Source: CAZPDM01 sp964585305
GTDB lineage: Bacteria; Planctomycetota; Uabimicrobiia; Uabimicrobiales; JABWCH01
Length of the DNA: 22,651 bases
Direction of reading: 5' to 3'
NCBI GenBank assembly: GCA_964585305.1
Contig: CAZPDM010000074.1
Location: 1 to 22,651, forward strand
Shown: piece after piece, positions 1 through 6,496 of the stretch
Layout of the letters: the number at the start of each line of letters is the position of its first letter
How positions within the stretch are numbered: the first letter of the stretch is position 1
Translations under genes and position numbers: made by a program
Notes under the pieces: model-generated
The model's database searches: none
The model's input: the letters and a program-made list of their open reading frames with translations, nothing else
Told to the model about the DNA's origin: nothing

Positions 1-70
1 ACTTCCAGATGATTGCTGGGATACAATAATTGAAATTTCTAATTCTAACTATAATGCAGAACTAGAATAA
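1..70 (+). CDS. C-terminal tail of a truncated gene, function unknown
   Basis: An open frame enters from the left edge (codons from base 2) and ends at the TAA at 68-70, giving 22 residues that begin LPDDCWDTIIEISN. The tail is acidic and shows no family motif. It ends 43 bases before the asparaginase start with no terminator between, so the two could be co-transcribed. It is called only because the frame is open to the edge and points the same way as the next gene, so a chance frame is possible. Confidence 0.4.
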   Translation, partial: LPDDCWDTIIEISNSNYNAELE

Positions 71-113
71 ATTATAAGCCGTTTGTTATTTTTATAATTT
101 TGAAAACTATTTT

Positions 114-1124
114 ATGAAAAAAATCTCAAAAATTCTTGTTTTATTTACTGGTGGCACAATTACCATGATCAAAAATGCGGATGGTGTGCTAGGACCAGCT
201 AAAGATATACAACAAATACAGAAATTTTTTCCTGAATTAAAAGAAATTGCAGAAATTACATCATTAGATGTATGTGATATTGATAGTTCAGATATGACTC
301 CTGAAACATGGCAAGTATTAGCCCAACGAATTTATGAAAATTATCAAAATTATGATGGTTTTGTCATTACTCATGGAACAGATACACTTGCATATACAGC
401 ATCTGCGCTTTCTTTTGCTTTGCCAAATTTAAATAAACCTGTTATTTTAACAGGCGCCCAAAAACCAATTAGCGATTTAGGAAGCGATTCCCCATTTAAC
501 ATATTTAACAGCTTTAAAGTTGCTGTCAGTGGCGCAATTCGAGAAGTTGCGATTGTTTTTGACACAAAAATTATGAGAGGAAATCGTTGTTCTAAGCGTC
601 ATGCAAAAAAGATAGACGCATTTTGGTCTCCACAATTTCCTCTTTTAGGAGAAATTGGAGTAGATATAAAATATTTTCCTCATCATGATACTCATCATTC
701 CCATTCTCATAGTCGTTTAAAATTGCAAGATAAATTTGATTCTAATATTATTTCTTTAAATCTTTTTCCAGGATTTATGCCAACAATTTTTGAAAAAATT
801 ATTGAAGAAAAGATATACAAAGGAATTATTTTACGCGGTTTTGGTGCTGGGAATATTCCTACCAATAATACAATTGCACCATGGATTAAACGAGCGATTG
901 AACAAAAAATTCCAGTGGTTCTTATTTCTCCATGTCCAGGAGGGACAACTTATTTAAGTCTTTATCAAACTGGGCAAGCAGCTCTAAAGGCAGGAGTAAT
1001 ATCAGCTAAAGATATGACATGGGAAGCTTCAACTGTAAAACTTATGTGGGCTCTTGCACAAAATTCTGATTTTGAAAAAATTCGAGATATAATGGAAAAA
1101 AATATTGCAGGAGAAATAAGTTAG
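114..1124 (+). CDS. ansA: Type I (cytoplasmic) L-asparaginase
   Basis: Hydrolyses L-asparagine to aspartate and ammonia. The 336 residues match the length of cytoplasmic type I enzymes (E. coli AnsA is about 338) and there is no signal peptide. The first active-site motif TGGTI is at residues 12-16 with the likely nucleophile Thr15. The second, HGTDT, is at 87-91 with Thr89/Asp90, and Lys161 completes the usual Thr-Lys-Asp set. LTGAQKP (112-118) and the GFGAGN segment are also typical of the family. One oddity is a histidine-rich patch at 190-199 with six His in ten residues. No clear Shine-Dalgarno precedes the ATG; a TATAAT lies at 93-98 but without a convincing -35. A strong hairpin terminator follows the stop. 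The family call is firm; physiological substrate preference cannot be read from the sequence. Confidence 0.93.
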   Translation: MKKISKILVLFTGGTITMIKNADGVLGPAKDIQQIQKFFPELKEIAEITSLDVCDIDSSDMTPETWQVLAQRIYENYQNYDGFVITHGTDTLAYTASALSFALPNLNKPVILTGAQKPISDLGSDSPFNIFNSFKVAVSGAIREVAIVFDTKIMRGNRCSKRHAKKIDAFWSPQFPLLGEIGVDIKYFPHHDTHHSHSHSRLKLQDKFDSNIISLNLFPGFMPTIFEKIIEEKIYKGIILRGFGAGNIPTNNTIAPWIKRAIEQKIPVVLISPCPGGTTYLSLYQTGQAALKAGVISAKDMTWEASTVKLMWALAQNSDFEKIRDIMEKNIAGEIS

Positions 1125-1150
1125 CTAAAGATTTTAAATTTTTTTAACAT

Positions 1151-1200
1151 TTTTTTGCAAGAAAATTTTATAAAAAATTTTCTTGCAAAAAATATTTTTT
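1151..1200 (+). terminator. Hairpin terminator after asparaginase gene
   Basis: A perfect 19-bp inverted repeat (1151-1169 with 1174-1192, loop ATAA) is followed by a T-rich run (1194-1200). Its right arm also carries the TTGCAA -35 candidate of the next gene. Confidence 0.8.
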
Positions 1201-1210
1201 CCATTAAAAT
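1183..1210 (+). promoter_or_regulatory. Candidate promoter of the superoxide reductase gene
   Basis: TTGCAA (1183-1188), a 16-base spacer and TAAAAT (1205-1210) give a sigma70-like promoter about 58 bases before the ATG. The -35 lies inside the terminator stem of the preceding gene. The same TAAAAT -10 occurs in the candidate RRM and nqr promoters of this window. No operator is recognised. Confidence 0.45.
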
Positions 1211-1267
1211 AACGAAAGTTTTATTTTAGAACATTATTAAATCATTTTTATTCTGAAAGGCAATTTT

Positions 1268-1663
1268 ATGGCCAAATTAGCTGATTTTGTTCAAACTGCG
1301 GATTTCGCTAAAGAAAAGCATGTTCCTGTTATTGAACTACCAAAAGAAGTTAAATCTGGTGTAGCATTTGATGTTACCGTAACTGTTGGCAAACAAATTG
1401 CCCACCCTAACACTACAGAACATTTTATCAATTGGATACAATTATATTTTAAAGCTGCTGATGGAAAGTTTATTACTGAACTTGGAAAAGTTTCCTTTAC
1501 TTCACACGGCGAATCTGTTGAAGGAGCTAACAAAGGATCAGCATATACAGATCCCGTAGCATTATTCCGAGTAAAATTAAATAAACCAGGAACTCTAGTT
1601 GCTGTAAGTTATTGTAATATTCACGGGCTTTGGGAAAGTTCTGTAGAAGTTGCTCTTGCCTAA
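1268..1663 (+). CDS. Superoxide reductase, neelaredoxin type (1Fe-SOR)
   Basis: Reduces superoxide to peroxide in the cytoplasm without releasing oxygen, the usual defence of anaerobes. The 131 residues carry every ligand of the Fe(His)4Cys centre: Glu16-Lys17-His18 in the EKHVP motif, His46 and His52 in HPNTTEH, and Cys116 with His119 in CNIHGLW. The N-terminal desulforedoxin FeS domain of 2Fe-SORs is absent, so this is the one-iron neelaredoxin class. The start is set by a Shine-Dalgarno AAAGG at 1256-1260, seven bases before the ATG. The gene appears monocistronic, with hairpin terminators on both sides. Electron donors (rubredoxin and its reductase) are not in the window. Confidence 0.95.
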   Translation: MAKLADFVQTADFAKEKHVPVIELPKEVKSGVAFDVTVTVGKQIAHPNTTEHFINWIQLYFKAADGKFITELGKVSFTSHGESVEGANKGSAYTDPVALFRVKLNKPGTLVAVSYCNIHGLWESSVEVALA

Positions 1664-1680
1664 ATCAAAAATTTCCCTTA

Positions 1681-1724
1681 AAAAAAATATATGCGTGTCG
1701 GTTATATCTGATACGCATATTTTA
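1681..1724 (+). terminator. Hairpin terminator after superoxide reductase gene
   Basis: An 11-bp stem (1689-1699 with 1710-1720, one G-T wobble) with a 10-base loop is flanked by an A-run on the left and TTTAT on the right. It could act in both directions. Confidence 0.65.
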
Positions 1725-1784
1725 TATATGAAAGTTTTTTTTCCTCCAAAAATACCATCTACCTTAAATTAACAGGAGGCATTT

Positions 1785-2606
1785 ATGCAGTTATTAGATT
1801 ATTTTATCTCAATTTCTAATCAAACTAGTTTAGCAGAATTGCAAGATTCTGGTGCTATTGTAATTATTTCACCGCATCCTGATGATGATGTAATCGGTAT
1901 GGGAGGATATATTGCAGCATTAGCTTCACAACGACAACATAGAATTGTTGTGATTTATATGACAGATGGATCTGGTTCTATTCGCCATGAATCTTTAGCA
2001 GATGAAAACGTTCCTAAATTGCGTAAAAAAGAAGCTTGTGAAGCTTTAAAACGTATTGGAGCAGATGCTGCATTTTTTTTAGAATCAAAAAGTTCGGCAT
2101 TAAGTTCACAAAACTTACAAAAATATACGAAAGTCAAAACAATTTTACGTGCTATTTTTCAATGGCTAAAACCTTATGAAGTTTATGTTACAGCCCCTTA
2201 TGAAAGACATCCTACTCATTTGCGTTCGACAGAAATTACCATAGAAATACTACGCGAAATAAAAAGTGAATTGTCAGATGAATTTCATTTATGGGGCTAT
2301 CCAGTTTGGGGTCCTATTTTGGGATTATCTCAGAAATTAAGATATGAAGATATAGATAAATTCTCTACAGTTAAAAACTCTGCAATTTTAGCACATACCG
2401 GAGAAGTAGCGTACAAACCCTATCACGAAGGTGCAATCCAACGTAATCGTTATCAGGCTATTTTTTATGAACCTCATCATCGTTGTTTAAGTGAGTATGC
2501 TGAAATTTTTTTAGATATGACAGAACTTCTCACAAAAACTAGCATCACATTGCAAGAATTTGCAATAGAACAAGCTAAAAAATATATACAAGAAATTTAC
2601 GTTTAA
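1785..2606 (+). CDS. LmbE/PIG-L family zinc deacetylase
   Basis: Zinc hydrolase of the LmbE/PIG-L fold, whose members remove N-acetyl groups from N-acetylglucosamine-type substrates (MshB, BshB, PIG-L, antibiotic pathways). The diagnostic SPHPDDD motif is at residues 29-35 (metal ligands His31 and Asp34, catalytic base probably Asp33). The second metal motif, RHPTH at 141-145, supplies the third ligand, probably His145. The 273 residues contain no signal peptide or membrane segment. AGGAGG at 1774-1779, five bases before the ATG, fixes the start. The gene heads a run of five closely spaced same-strand genes. No glycosyltransferase or thiol-biosynthesis partner is adjacent, so the substrate cannot be named; a thiol cofactor, a glycan or a small metabolite are all possible. 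Confidence 0.85.
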   Translation: MQLLDYFISISNQTSLAELQDSGAIVIISPHPDDDVIGMGGYIAALASQRQHRIVVIYMTDGSGSIRHESLADENVPKLRKKEACEALKRIGADAAFFLESKSSALSSQNLQKYTKVKTILRAIFQWLKPYEVYVTAPYERHPTHLRSTEITIEILREIKSELSDEFHLWGYPVWGPILGLSQKLRYEDIDKFSTVKNSAILAHTGEVAYKPYHEGAIQRNRYQAIFYEPHHRCLSEYAEIFLDMTELLTKTSITLQEFAIEQAKKYIQEIYV

Positions 2607-2627
2607 CAAAATTTAGAAAGCGTTTTT

Positions 2628-3566
2628 ATGATTTTATTTCATGGGACTTTGGAAGAAAATCTTAAGAACATTCAAAAAAATGGTATCTTAGCTTATACAG
2701 CAGATCAATGGATTATGGAAGTTACACAGCAAAAAGTATGCTGTATAAGCAATCAGCCAACTTCCGGAGAAGGTGGAAATCCTGCATATTTTACTTATGG
2801 TTTTGCTAAATCTAAAAACCAAGAAGGTTATTTGATTGTCTTAGATGTGCCACGTGAAATATTACAAAAAAAAATTATTGTAATATTTGATAATAAAGTT
2901 CTGGATGACTACGTAAAATTTCATTTTTTTGTTCGAGAAGAATTTCGTAAAATAGGTTTTTTGTTATGGGAAAAAATGACAGAATACCAAAATTGCGATC
3001 GATACTTTCGCAAATTTGATGATAGAATACACAAACGTCTAGCAAGTGAAGAAGAACAAAATTTATATACACAAGATCAGCGTTCCTATTACAAAAAACT
3101 TCGTGAAAATCGCTATGTTTATAATATTAGCGGTTTGCTTATAAGTGACGAACTTTTTGATATGATGAAATATATTGGCAATTGGCAACGTGTTTACGAG
3201 TTTCTGCAACTGCATTTTAATCAAAACAAATTAGACTATAAAATTTTTGAACAATCAAAGTCTAAAGAGCACGAAAAATATTGGAAAAATTTTTACACTA
3301 ACTTTCCTTTAACAATTGATGAAGATCGTAACGAAAACTTTAGGGATTGGTTTTCTCCCAATTGGTTAGCCAAACGCCAAATTACAGAGCCTAATGAAAA
3401 TTGTCAACTATTATGCAAACCTATAGAACCTTGCTATATTGCTGGCTTTATAAAAATTACCACACCTTCGGGATATGCTGAACGCTTTCGAAATTTTCGT
3501 TCAAAGAGTGTATTTATAAGTGAAATTTGGAAAGAAGTCCATCGTATTCTGAAAGAATATCAATAA
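2628..3566 (+). CDS. Unknown protein with ADP-ribosyltransferase-like N-terminal features
   Basis: I do not recognise this 312-residue soluble protein as a named family. Its first 100 residues resemble the ADP-ribosyltransferase (ART) fold. They have LFHGT at 3-7 (the first-strand His seen in ARTs and KptA/Tpt1), a helix ending in NGI as in the usual 'NLxxIxxxGI' pattern, a strand with AYFTYGFA, then a GYLIVLDV strand. The rest (about 100-312) is rich in charged and aromatic residues with no clear motif; IAGFIKI near the C-terminus could be a late core strand. There is no signal peptide or membrane segment. The Shine-Dalgarno is weak (GAAAG at 2616-2620). The gene begins 21 bases after the LmbE gene, suggesting co-transcription. 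The fold assignment is inference from motifs. Confidence 0.6.
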   Translation: MILFHGTLEENLKNIQKNGILAYTADQWIMEVTQQKVCCISNQPTSGEGGNPAYFTYGFAKSKNQEGYLIVLDVPREILQKKIIVIFDNKVLDDYVKFHFFVREEFRKIGFLLWEKMTEYQNCDRYFRKFDDRIHKRLASEEEQNLYTQDQRSYYKKLRENRYVYNISGLLISDELFDMMKYIGNWQRVYEFLQLHFNQNKLDYKIFEQSKSKEHEKYWKNFYTNFPLTIDEDRNENFRDWFSPNWLAKRQITEPNENCQLLCKPIEPCYIAGFIKITTPSGYAERFRNFRSKSVFISEIWKEVHRILKEYQ

Positions 3567-3603
3567 AGATAAAGCTATTTTTCCATTTTTAAGGAAAGAA
3601 TAT

Positions 3604-3924
3604 TTGGATATACAAAAAATTTCTTTGCGTCTTTCTGAGATATTAAGTGGTTGTATTCTGGGCGGAGCATTTTTTTGTGCAGAATGGTTAGTATATAAGT
3701 TTTACCTTTTGTTAATGGAATGGACTTCTAACCATGTATTAGCAGTATGGCCCTTTCATATTTTACATGGATTTGTTATACTTAGTTTGTTATTTTTGGT
3801 AATTTATAGTTGCTTTCGTCCGCCTACGCCTAACCAAAAATCTATGAGAACACGATTACCTCATCTTATTTTTTTACTTACAATTGGGGTAACATGTTGG
3901 TATTTTTGGTTAAGAGTTTTATAA
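3604..3924 (+). CDS. Small integral membrane protein, unknown
   Basis: 106 residues with three predicted membrane segments at about 13-37, 50-70 and 86-104, and a basic, Pro-rich loop (72-84). No family is recognised. The start chosen is TTG at 3604, because AAGGAAAG at 3591-3598 lies at ideal distance and no ATG occurs in the frame until 3715, which would delete the first membrane segment. The gene starts 37 bases after the preceding gene and its stop is only five bases before the preferred start of yqeC, so it belongs to the same transcription unit. It may be a membrane partner of a neighbour, but nothing in the sequence says which. Confidence 0.6.
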   Translation: MDIQKISLRLSEILSGCILGGAFFCAEWLVYKFYLLLMEWTSNHVLAVWPFHILHGFVILSLLFLVIYSCFRPPTPNQKSMRTRLPHLIFLLTIGVTCWYFWLRVL

Positions 3925-3929
3925 TTTTT

Positions 3930-4655
3930 ATGCTTAATTTTATTTCCACATTTGGAATAGAACGTTATGATTGTGTTGCTGTTGTTGGTAGTGGGGGAAA
4001 GTCTACTTTGATTTGCCAATTGGCTCAAGAAGCCCAAAACTATCATTACCCAACTATTATTACAACAACAACACATATTCATCTTCCATTTTTGTCAAAA
4101 AATGAATATTGTTGCGAAATTAAACAACCGACTTCTTTAATCTTGCCTGACAAATCTCCTTTAGTTGTGTTTTTAAAAAAAATTCATCCTCAAAAAGCCA
4201 AAGGGATTCCAGCTGCATGGATTGACAATTGGAAAAATCAAGGACTAATCTTAGTAGAAAGCGATGGTTCACGAAATATTCCCTTTAAAATACCTGCGCC
4301 ATGGGAACCAATAATTCCCGATATTACAACACATACAATTATTGTAGTGGGATTATCAGCATTGGGAAAACCATTGTTAAGCCCATGGATACATCGCTTA
4401 GAGCTATTATATAAAGACTATCCATTTTTTCCTGTTATTACACCGCAAATAATAGCTCATATAATTATAAACCCTCATCATTATATTCAGAAAATCCCTA
4501 AAAACAGTAAAATTAGCTTGTATTTAGCTGGTTGTCAGTATTCTTGCCAATTGTCCCTTGTGTATGAAATCTCTAAAAACTTGCTAAAACTTGGTTTTCC
4601 AGGCAACATATATACAGGAAATTTGGTTGGTGAGAATTGGATTCAAAAAACTTAA
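3930..4655 (+). CDS. yqeC: YqeC, selenium-dependent hydroxylase accessory protein
   Basis: Matches the YqeC family, linked in other genomes to maturation of selenium-dependent molybdenum hydroxylases such as xanthine dehydrogenase. A P-loop GSGGKST is at residues 20-26 (Lys24), followed by the family's TTTTHI strand. ESDGSR (110-115) plus the following PFKIPAPWEP segment corresponds to the conserved 'EADGsrxxPlKaPaxxEP' block, and VVGLSALGKPL to the 'VvGldalGkpl' block. ATG 3930 gives 241 residues and the usual short lead before the P-loop. An in-frame ATG at 3894, behind a GGGG, would add 12 hydrophobic residues and overlap the previous gene by 31 bases. No selenium or molybdenum gene (selD, xdhC, hydroxylase) is in the window. 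The exact biochemical role of the family is unsettled. Confidence 0.88.
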   Translation: MLNFISTFGIERYDCVAVVGSGGKSTLICQLAQEAQNYHYPTIITTTTHIHLPFLSKNEYCCEIKQPTSLILPDKSPLVVFLKKIHPQKAKGIPAAWIDNWKNQGLILVESDGSRNIPFKIPAPWEPIIPDITTHTIIVVGLSALGKPLLSPWIHRLELLYKDYPFFPVITPQIIAHIIINPHHYIQKIPKNSKISLYLAGCQYSCQLSLVYEISKNLLKLGFPGNIYTGNLVGENWIQKT

Positions 4656-4672
4656 CTTGGAGGCATCTATTT

Positions 4673-6121
4673 ATGCCTAAAATAGTCTGTCCGATTTGCG
4701 ATGAAGAATTGGGAAATTGCATAGACGATGTACCAGAAAAATGTCCAATCTGCGATACTCGAAAACATGAAATTATTATGGAATTAAAAAGTAAGGAACC
4801 TCCTGCATTTGAAATGAAACCTTCAAGTACAGCAGATGTTTCGAATATTAGCGCGTCTATTGCAAAAGAATTTTCAACACAAGAAGAGGAAATTATTTCA
4901 ACCAAAGCAACTAATAGAGATAATAAAAAAGAATTCTTTCCATCTTTATCTCAAGATGAAGAAAACATCAAACCTAAATCTTCTTCTAAAACATTTTCTT
5001 CTCCAATTATTGAAGAAGAAAATGAGCCAACTCCTACTAAAAATTTTGAAGAAGCCAGCGAAGAAATTATTTTTACAGATGTTCCTCCTGTTTCGGAAAA
5101 AAAGCCTTGGTCTTTAGAAGAAGTTTCAACAGAAAATGATGAAATTCAACATATTTCAGAATCTCCTATTGTAACGGAAAATTTCAATATAGGCGTGAAT
5201 ACGTTTGAACCAAAACCAGATATTCAAGATATTGAAACCAGTTTTGAAGATTTGAATACACCGCAATATATTCCACCTAGTGAAGGAAATTCAATAATTT
5301 CTCCTTTATCAAAATCACGTCTTGAGAAATCTGAATTGCCTTTACAATCTCAATTTAAGCCAGAATCAGCTAAGAATATTGCAAAATCCCTCCCTACTGC
5401 CGCACCTAAATTAAGCCCAGCGGATGCTATTGCTCGACAACTAGCTAAAAAGGCTGTGGAAGAAGATGAAGCTGGAGAATCAAGTGATGGCAACAGCACA
5501 GCTCCAGTTTTTCCTGCGAAACGCATTCTAAGCAATATTCCAAGTAAAAGTGGCGCAAGTTGTTTGGAAGCGTTGCCTGGATATAAATATTGTTCTAAAT
5601 GCAAAAATATTTATAATAAAGATTGTGTAATTCCTTGTACATGTGGAAATTCTAAGTTAGAAATTGTTGAAAAAGGATTTGCCCCGGGAGATTATTTAAT
5701 ACTCTATAATAGTGTGCGAAAGGCAATTGCATATTTTCTGCTTGAAAAACAAGGTTCTATATTTATTGGACGTTCAAGCGAACGTGGCTCTGATAGAGAT
5801 ATTGATTTAAGCATTGCTTGGAAACATTATTATTATAGAAATGCTACTTCTGAAGAAGATTTCAAAGAGCAAATGCGATTGCTTAAAGGTATTTCACGCA
5901 AACATGCGTTAGTTCGTTTTGATAAAGATTCTGGAAAATACATTCTTTTCCATTTATCTGATAAAAATTATACAGTTGCGGAACTTCCTACAGGGGAAAA
6001 GCGTGTACGTGCTCCGCAAAATCGCAATCGTATTGACTTAGAAAGTAATACAATTATTTCTATGGGAAATCAAAAAGATTTTATTATTTTACGGTATAAA
6101 AAAATATCAGAATTACCTTAA
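4673..6121 (+). CDS. Zinc-ribbon and FHA-domain protein with acidic linker
   Basis: 482 residues in three parts. The N-terminus holds a rubredoxin/zinc-ribbon-like pair of CPIC motifs (Cys6, Cys9, Cys24, Cys27). Residues about 45-290 form a Ser/Thr/Glu/Pro-rich acidic stretch likely to be disordered. A second cysteine cluster (Cys307, Cys310, Cys318, Cys322, Cys324) precedes a C-terminal FHA domain with GRS at 366-368 and SRKH at 408-411, the phosphothreonine-binding signature. FHA domains read Thr-phosphorylated partners, so this is a plausible target or scaffold of the Ser/Thr kinase encoded at 9630-11153; that pairing is inference. GGAGG at 4659-4663, nine bases before ATG 4673, fixes the start; an upstream in-frame ATG at 4637 overlaps yqeC and has no ribosome site. 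It is the last gene of the five-gene run. Confidence 0.85.
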   Translation: MPKIVCPICDEELGNCIDDVPEKCPICDTRKHEIIMELKSKEPPAFEMKPSSTADVSNISASIAKEFSTQEEEIISTKATNRDNKKEFFPSLSQDEENIKPKSSSKTFSSPIIEEENEPTPTKNFEEASEEIIFTDVPPVSEKKPWSLEEVSTENDEIQHISESPIVTENFNIGVNTFEPKPDIQDIETSFEDLNTPQYIPPSEGNSIISPLSKSRLEKSELPLQSQFKPESAKNIAKSLPTAAPKLSPADAIARQLAKKAVEEDEAGESSDGNSTAPVFPAKRILSNIPSKSGASCLEALPGYKYCSKCKNIYNKDCVIPCTCGNSKLEIVEKGFAPGDYLILYNSVRKAIAYFLLEKQGSIFIGRSSERGSDRDIDLSIAWKHYYYRNATSEEDFKEQMRLLKGISRKHALVRFDKDSGKYILFHLSDKNYTVAELPTGEKRVRAPQNRNRIDLESNTIISMGNQKDFIILRYKKISELP

Positions 6122-6128
6122 TTGGATT

Positions 6129-6196
6129 AAAATTGCTTGAAAATTTTCTTTTTTTGAAGCAGTTTTATACACATAAGCAATTTTTTTTCTTTTTTT
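6129..6196 (+). terminator. Terminator region with two competing hairpins
   Basis: The left arm AAAATTGCTT (6129-6138) can pair imperfectly with AAGCAGTTTT (6157-6166, one wobble) or perfectly with AAGCAATTTT (6175-6184). Only the second pairing leads straight into a T-run (T8 C T7). It probably ends the LmbE-to-FHA transcription unit. Confidence 0.5.
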
Positions 6197-6270
6197 GTGT
6201 GTTATAACTTATTATATTGTATAGTGTTATAAAAAATTTATTTTTTTTGAAAAAAAAATACAAAAAAAAG

Positions 6271-6299
6271 TTGCTTTTTTAATAACTATTGGGTAAAAT
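6271..6299 (+). promoter_or_regulatory. Promoter of the RRM protein gene
   Basis: TTGCTT (6271-6276), a 17-base spacer and TAAAAT (6294-6299) sit directly downstream of A/T tracts that resemble an UP element. Transcription would start near 6306, leaving a leader of about 190 bases. Confidence 0.6.
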
Positions 6300-6438
6300 A
6301 GTATTAAGTATTTATCACATGGTTTGTCCGTGTGTTATTTTTTCCTGTTTTGAATTACGCTGGCTATCAGCAGTTGATGGTTTTGCAAAATGTTGTATTT
6401 TTCTAAAAATGGTGTCTGGATCTGCTTACGACAATCCT

Positions 6439-6496
6439 AGAAAAATCAGCTTTTCTCTTTCCTCCTCGCTGATGAAAGCCGCTATAGGAGCTTTCT
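6439..6496 (+). promoter_or_regulatory. Structured 5' leader around the RRM ribosome site
   Basis: Hairpin A pairs ATCAGC (6445-6450) with GCTGAT (6468-6473). Hairpin B follows with no gap, pairing GAAAGC (6474-6479) with GCTTTC (6490-6495), and ends one base before the ATG. The Shine-Dalgarno AGGAG (6486-6490) lies in the loop and stem edge of B, while the loop of A carries CTCCT (6462-6466), its exact complement. A competing hairpin, AGAAAA (6439-6444) with TTTTCT (6451-6456), would open A. The layout suggests translational control. Confidence 0.5.

Larger units (their letters stand above)
6122..6496 (+). promoter_or_regulatory. 375-bp gap: terminator, curved promoter DNA and structured leader
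   Basis: This gap holds, in order: the competing hairpins, two 9-base direct repeats GTGTTATAA (6199-6207 and 6224-6232), a series of A/T tracts (A6 6231-6236, T8 6241-6248, A9 6250-6258, A8 6262-6269) at roughly helical spacing, a sigma70-like promoter, and about 190 bases of untranslated leader. A short frame starting with TTG at 6289 overlaps the promoter and runs past the RRM start; it has no ribosome site and I do not count it as a gene. Confidence 0.6.

Noticed and set aside
70..98. Promoter with TATAAT at 93-98 before the asparaginase gene
   Set aside because: No -35 at a plausible distance; TATAAT is expected by chance in sequence this AT-rich.
1211..1262. PerR- or OxyR-type operator before superoxide reductase
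   Set aside because: The AT-rich stretch has only partial dyad symmetry and does not fit a known box well enough.
4573..4905. Antisense open frame across yqeC and the FHA gene
   Set aside because: It lies opposite two well-supported genes and shows no start signal or recognisable protein motif.
4836..5117. Lys/Leu-rich open frame inside the FHA protein gene
   Set aside because: It is the frame-shifted image of the repetitive GAA/TCT-rich linker codons; there is no ribosome site and the main frame is clearly coding.
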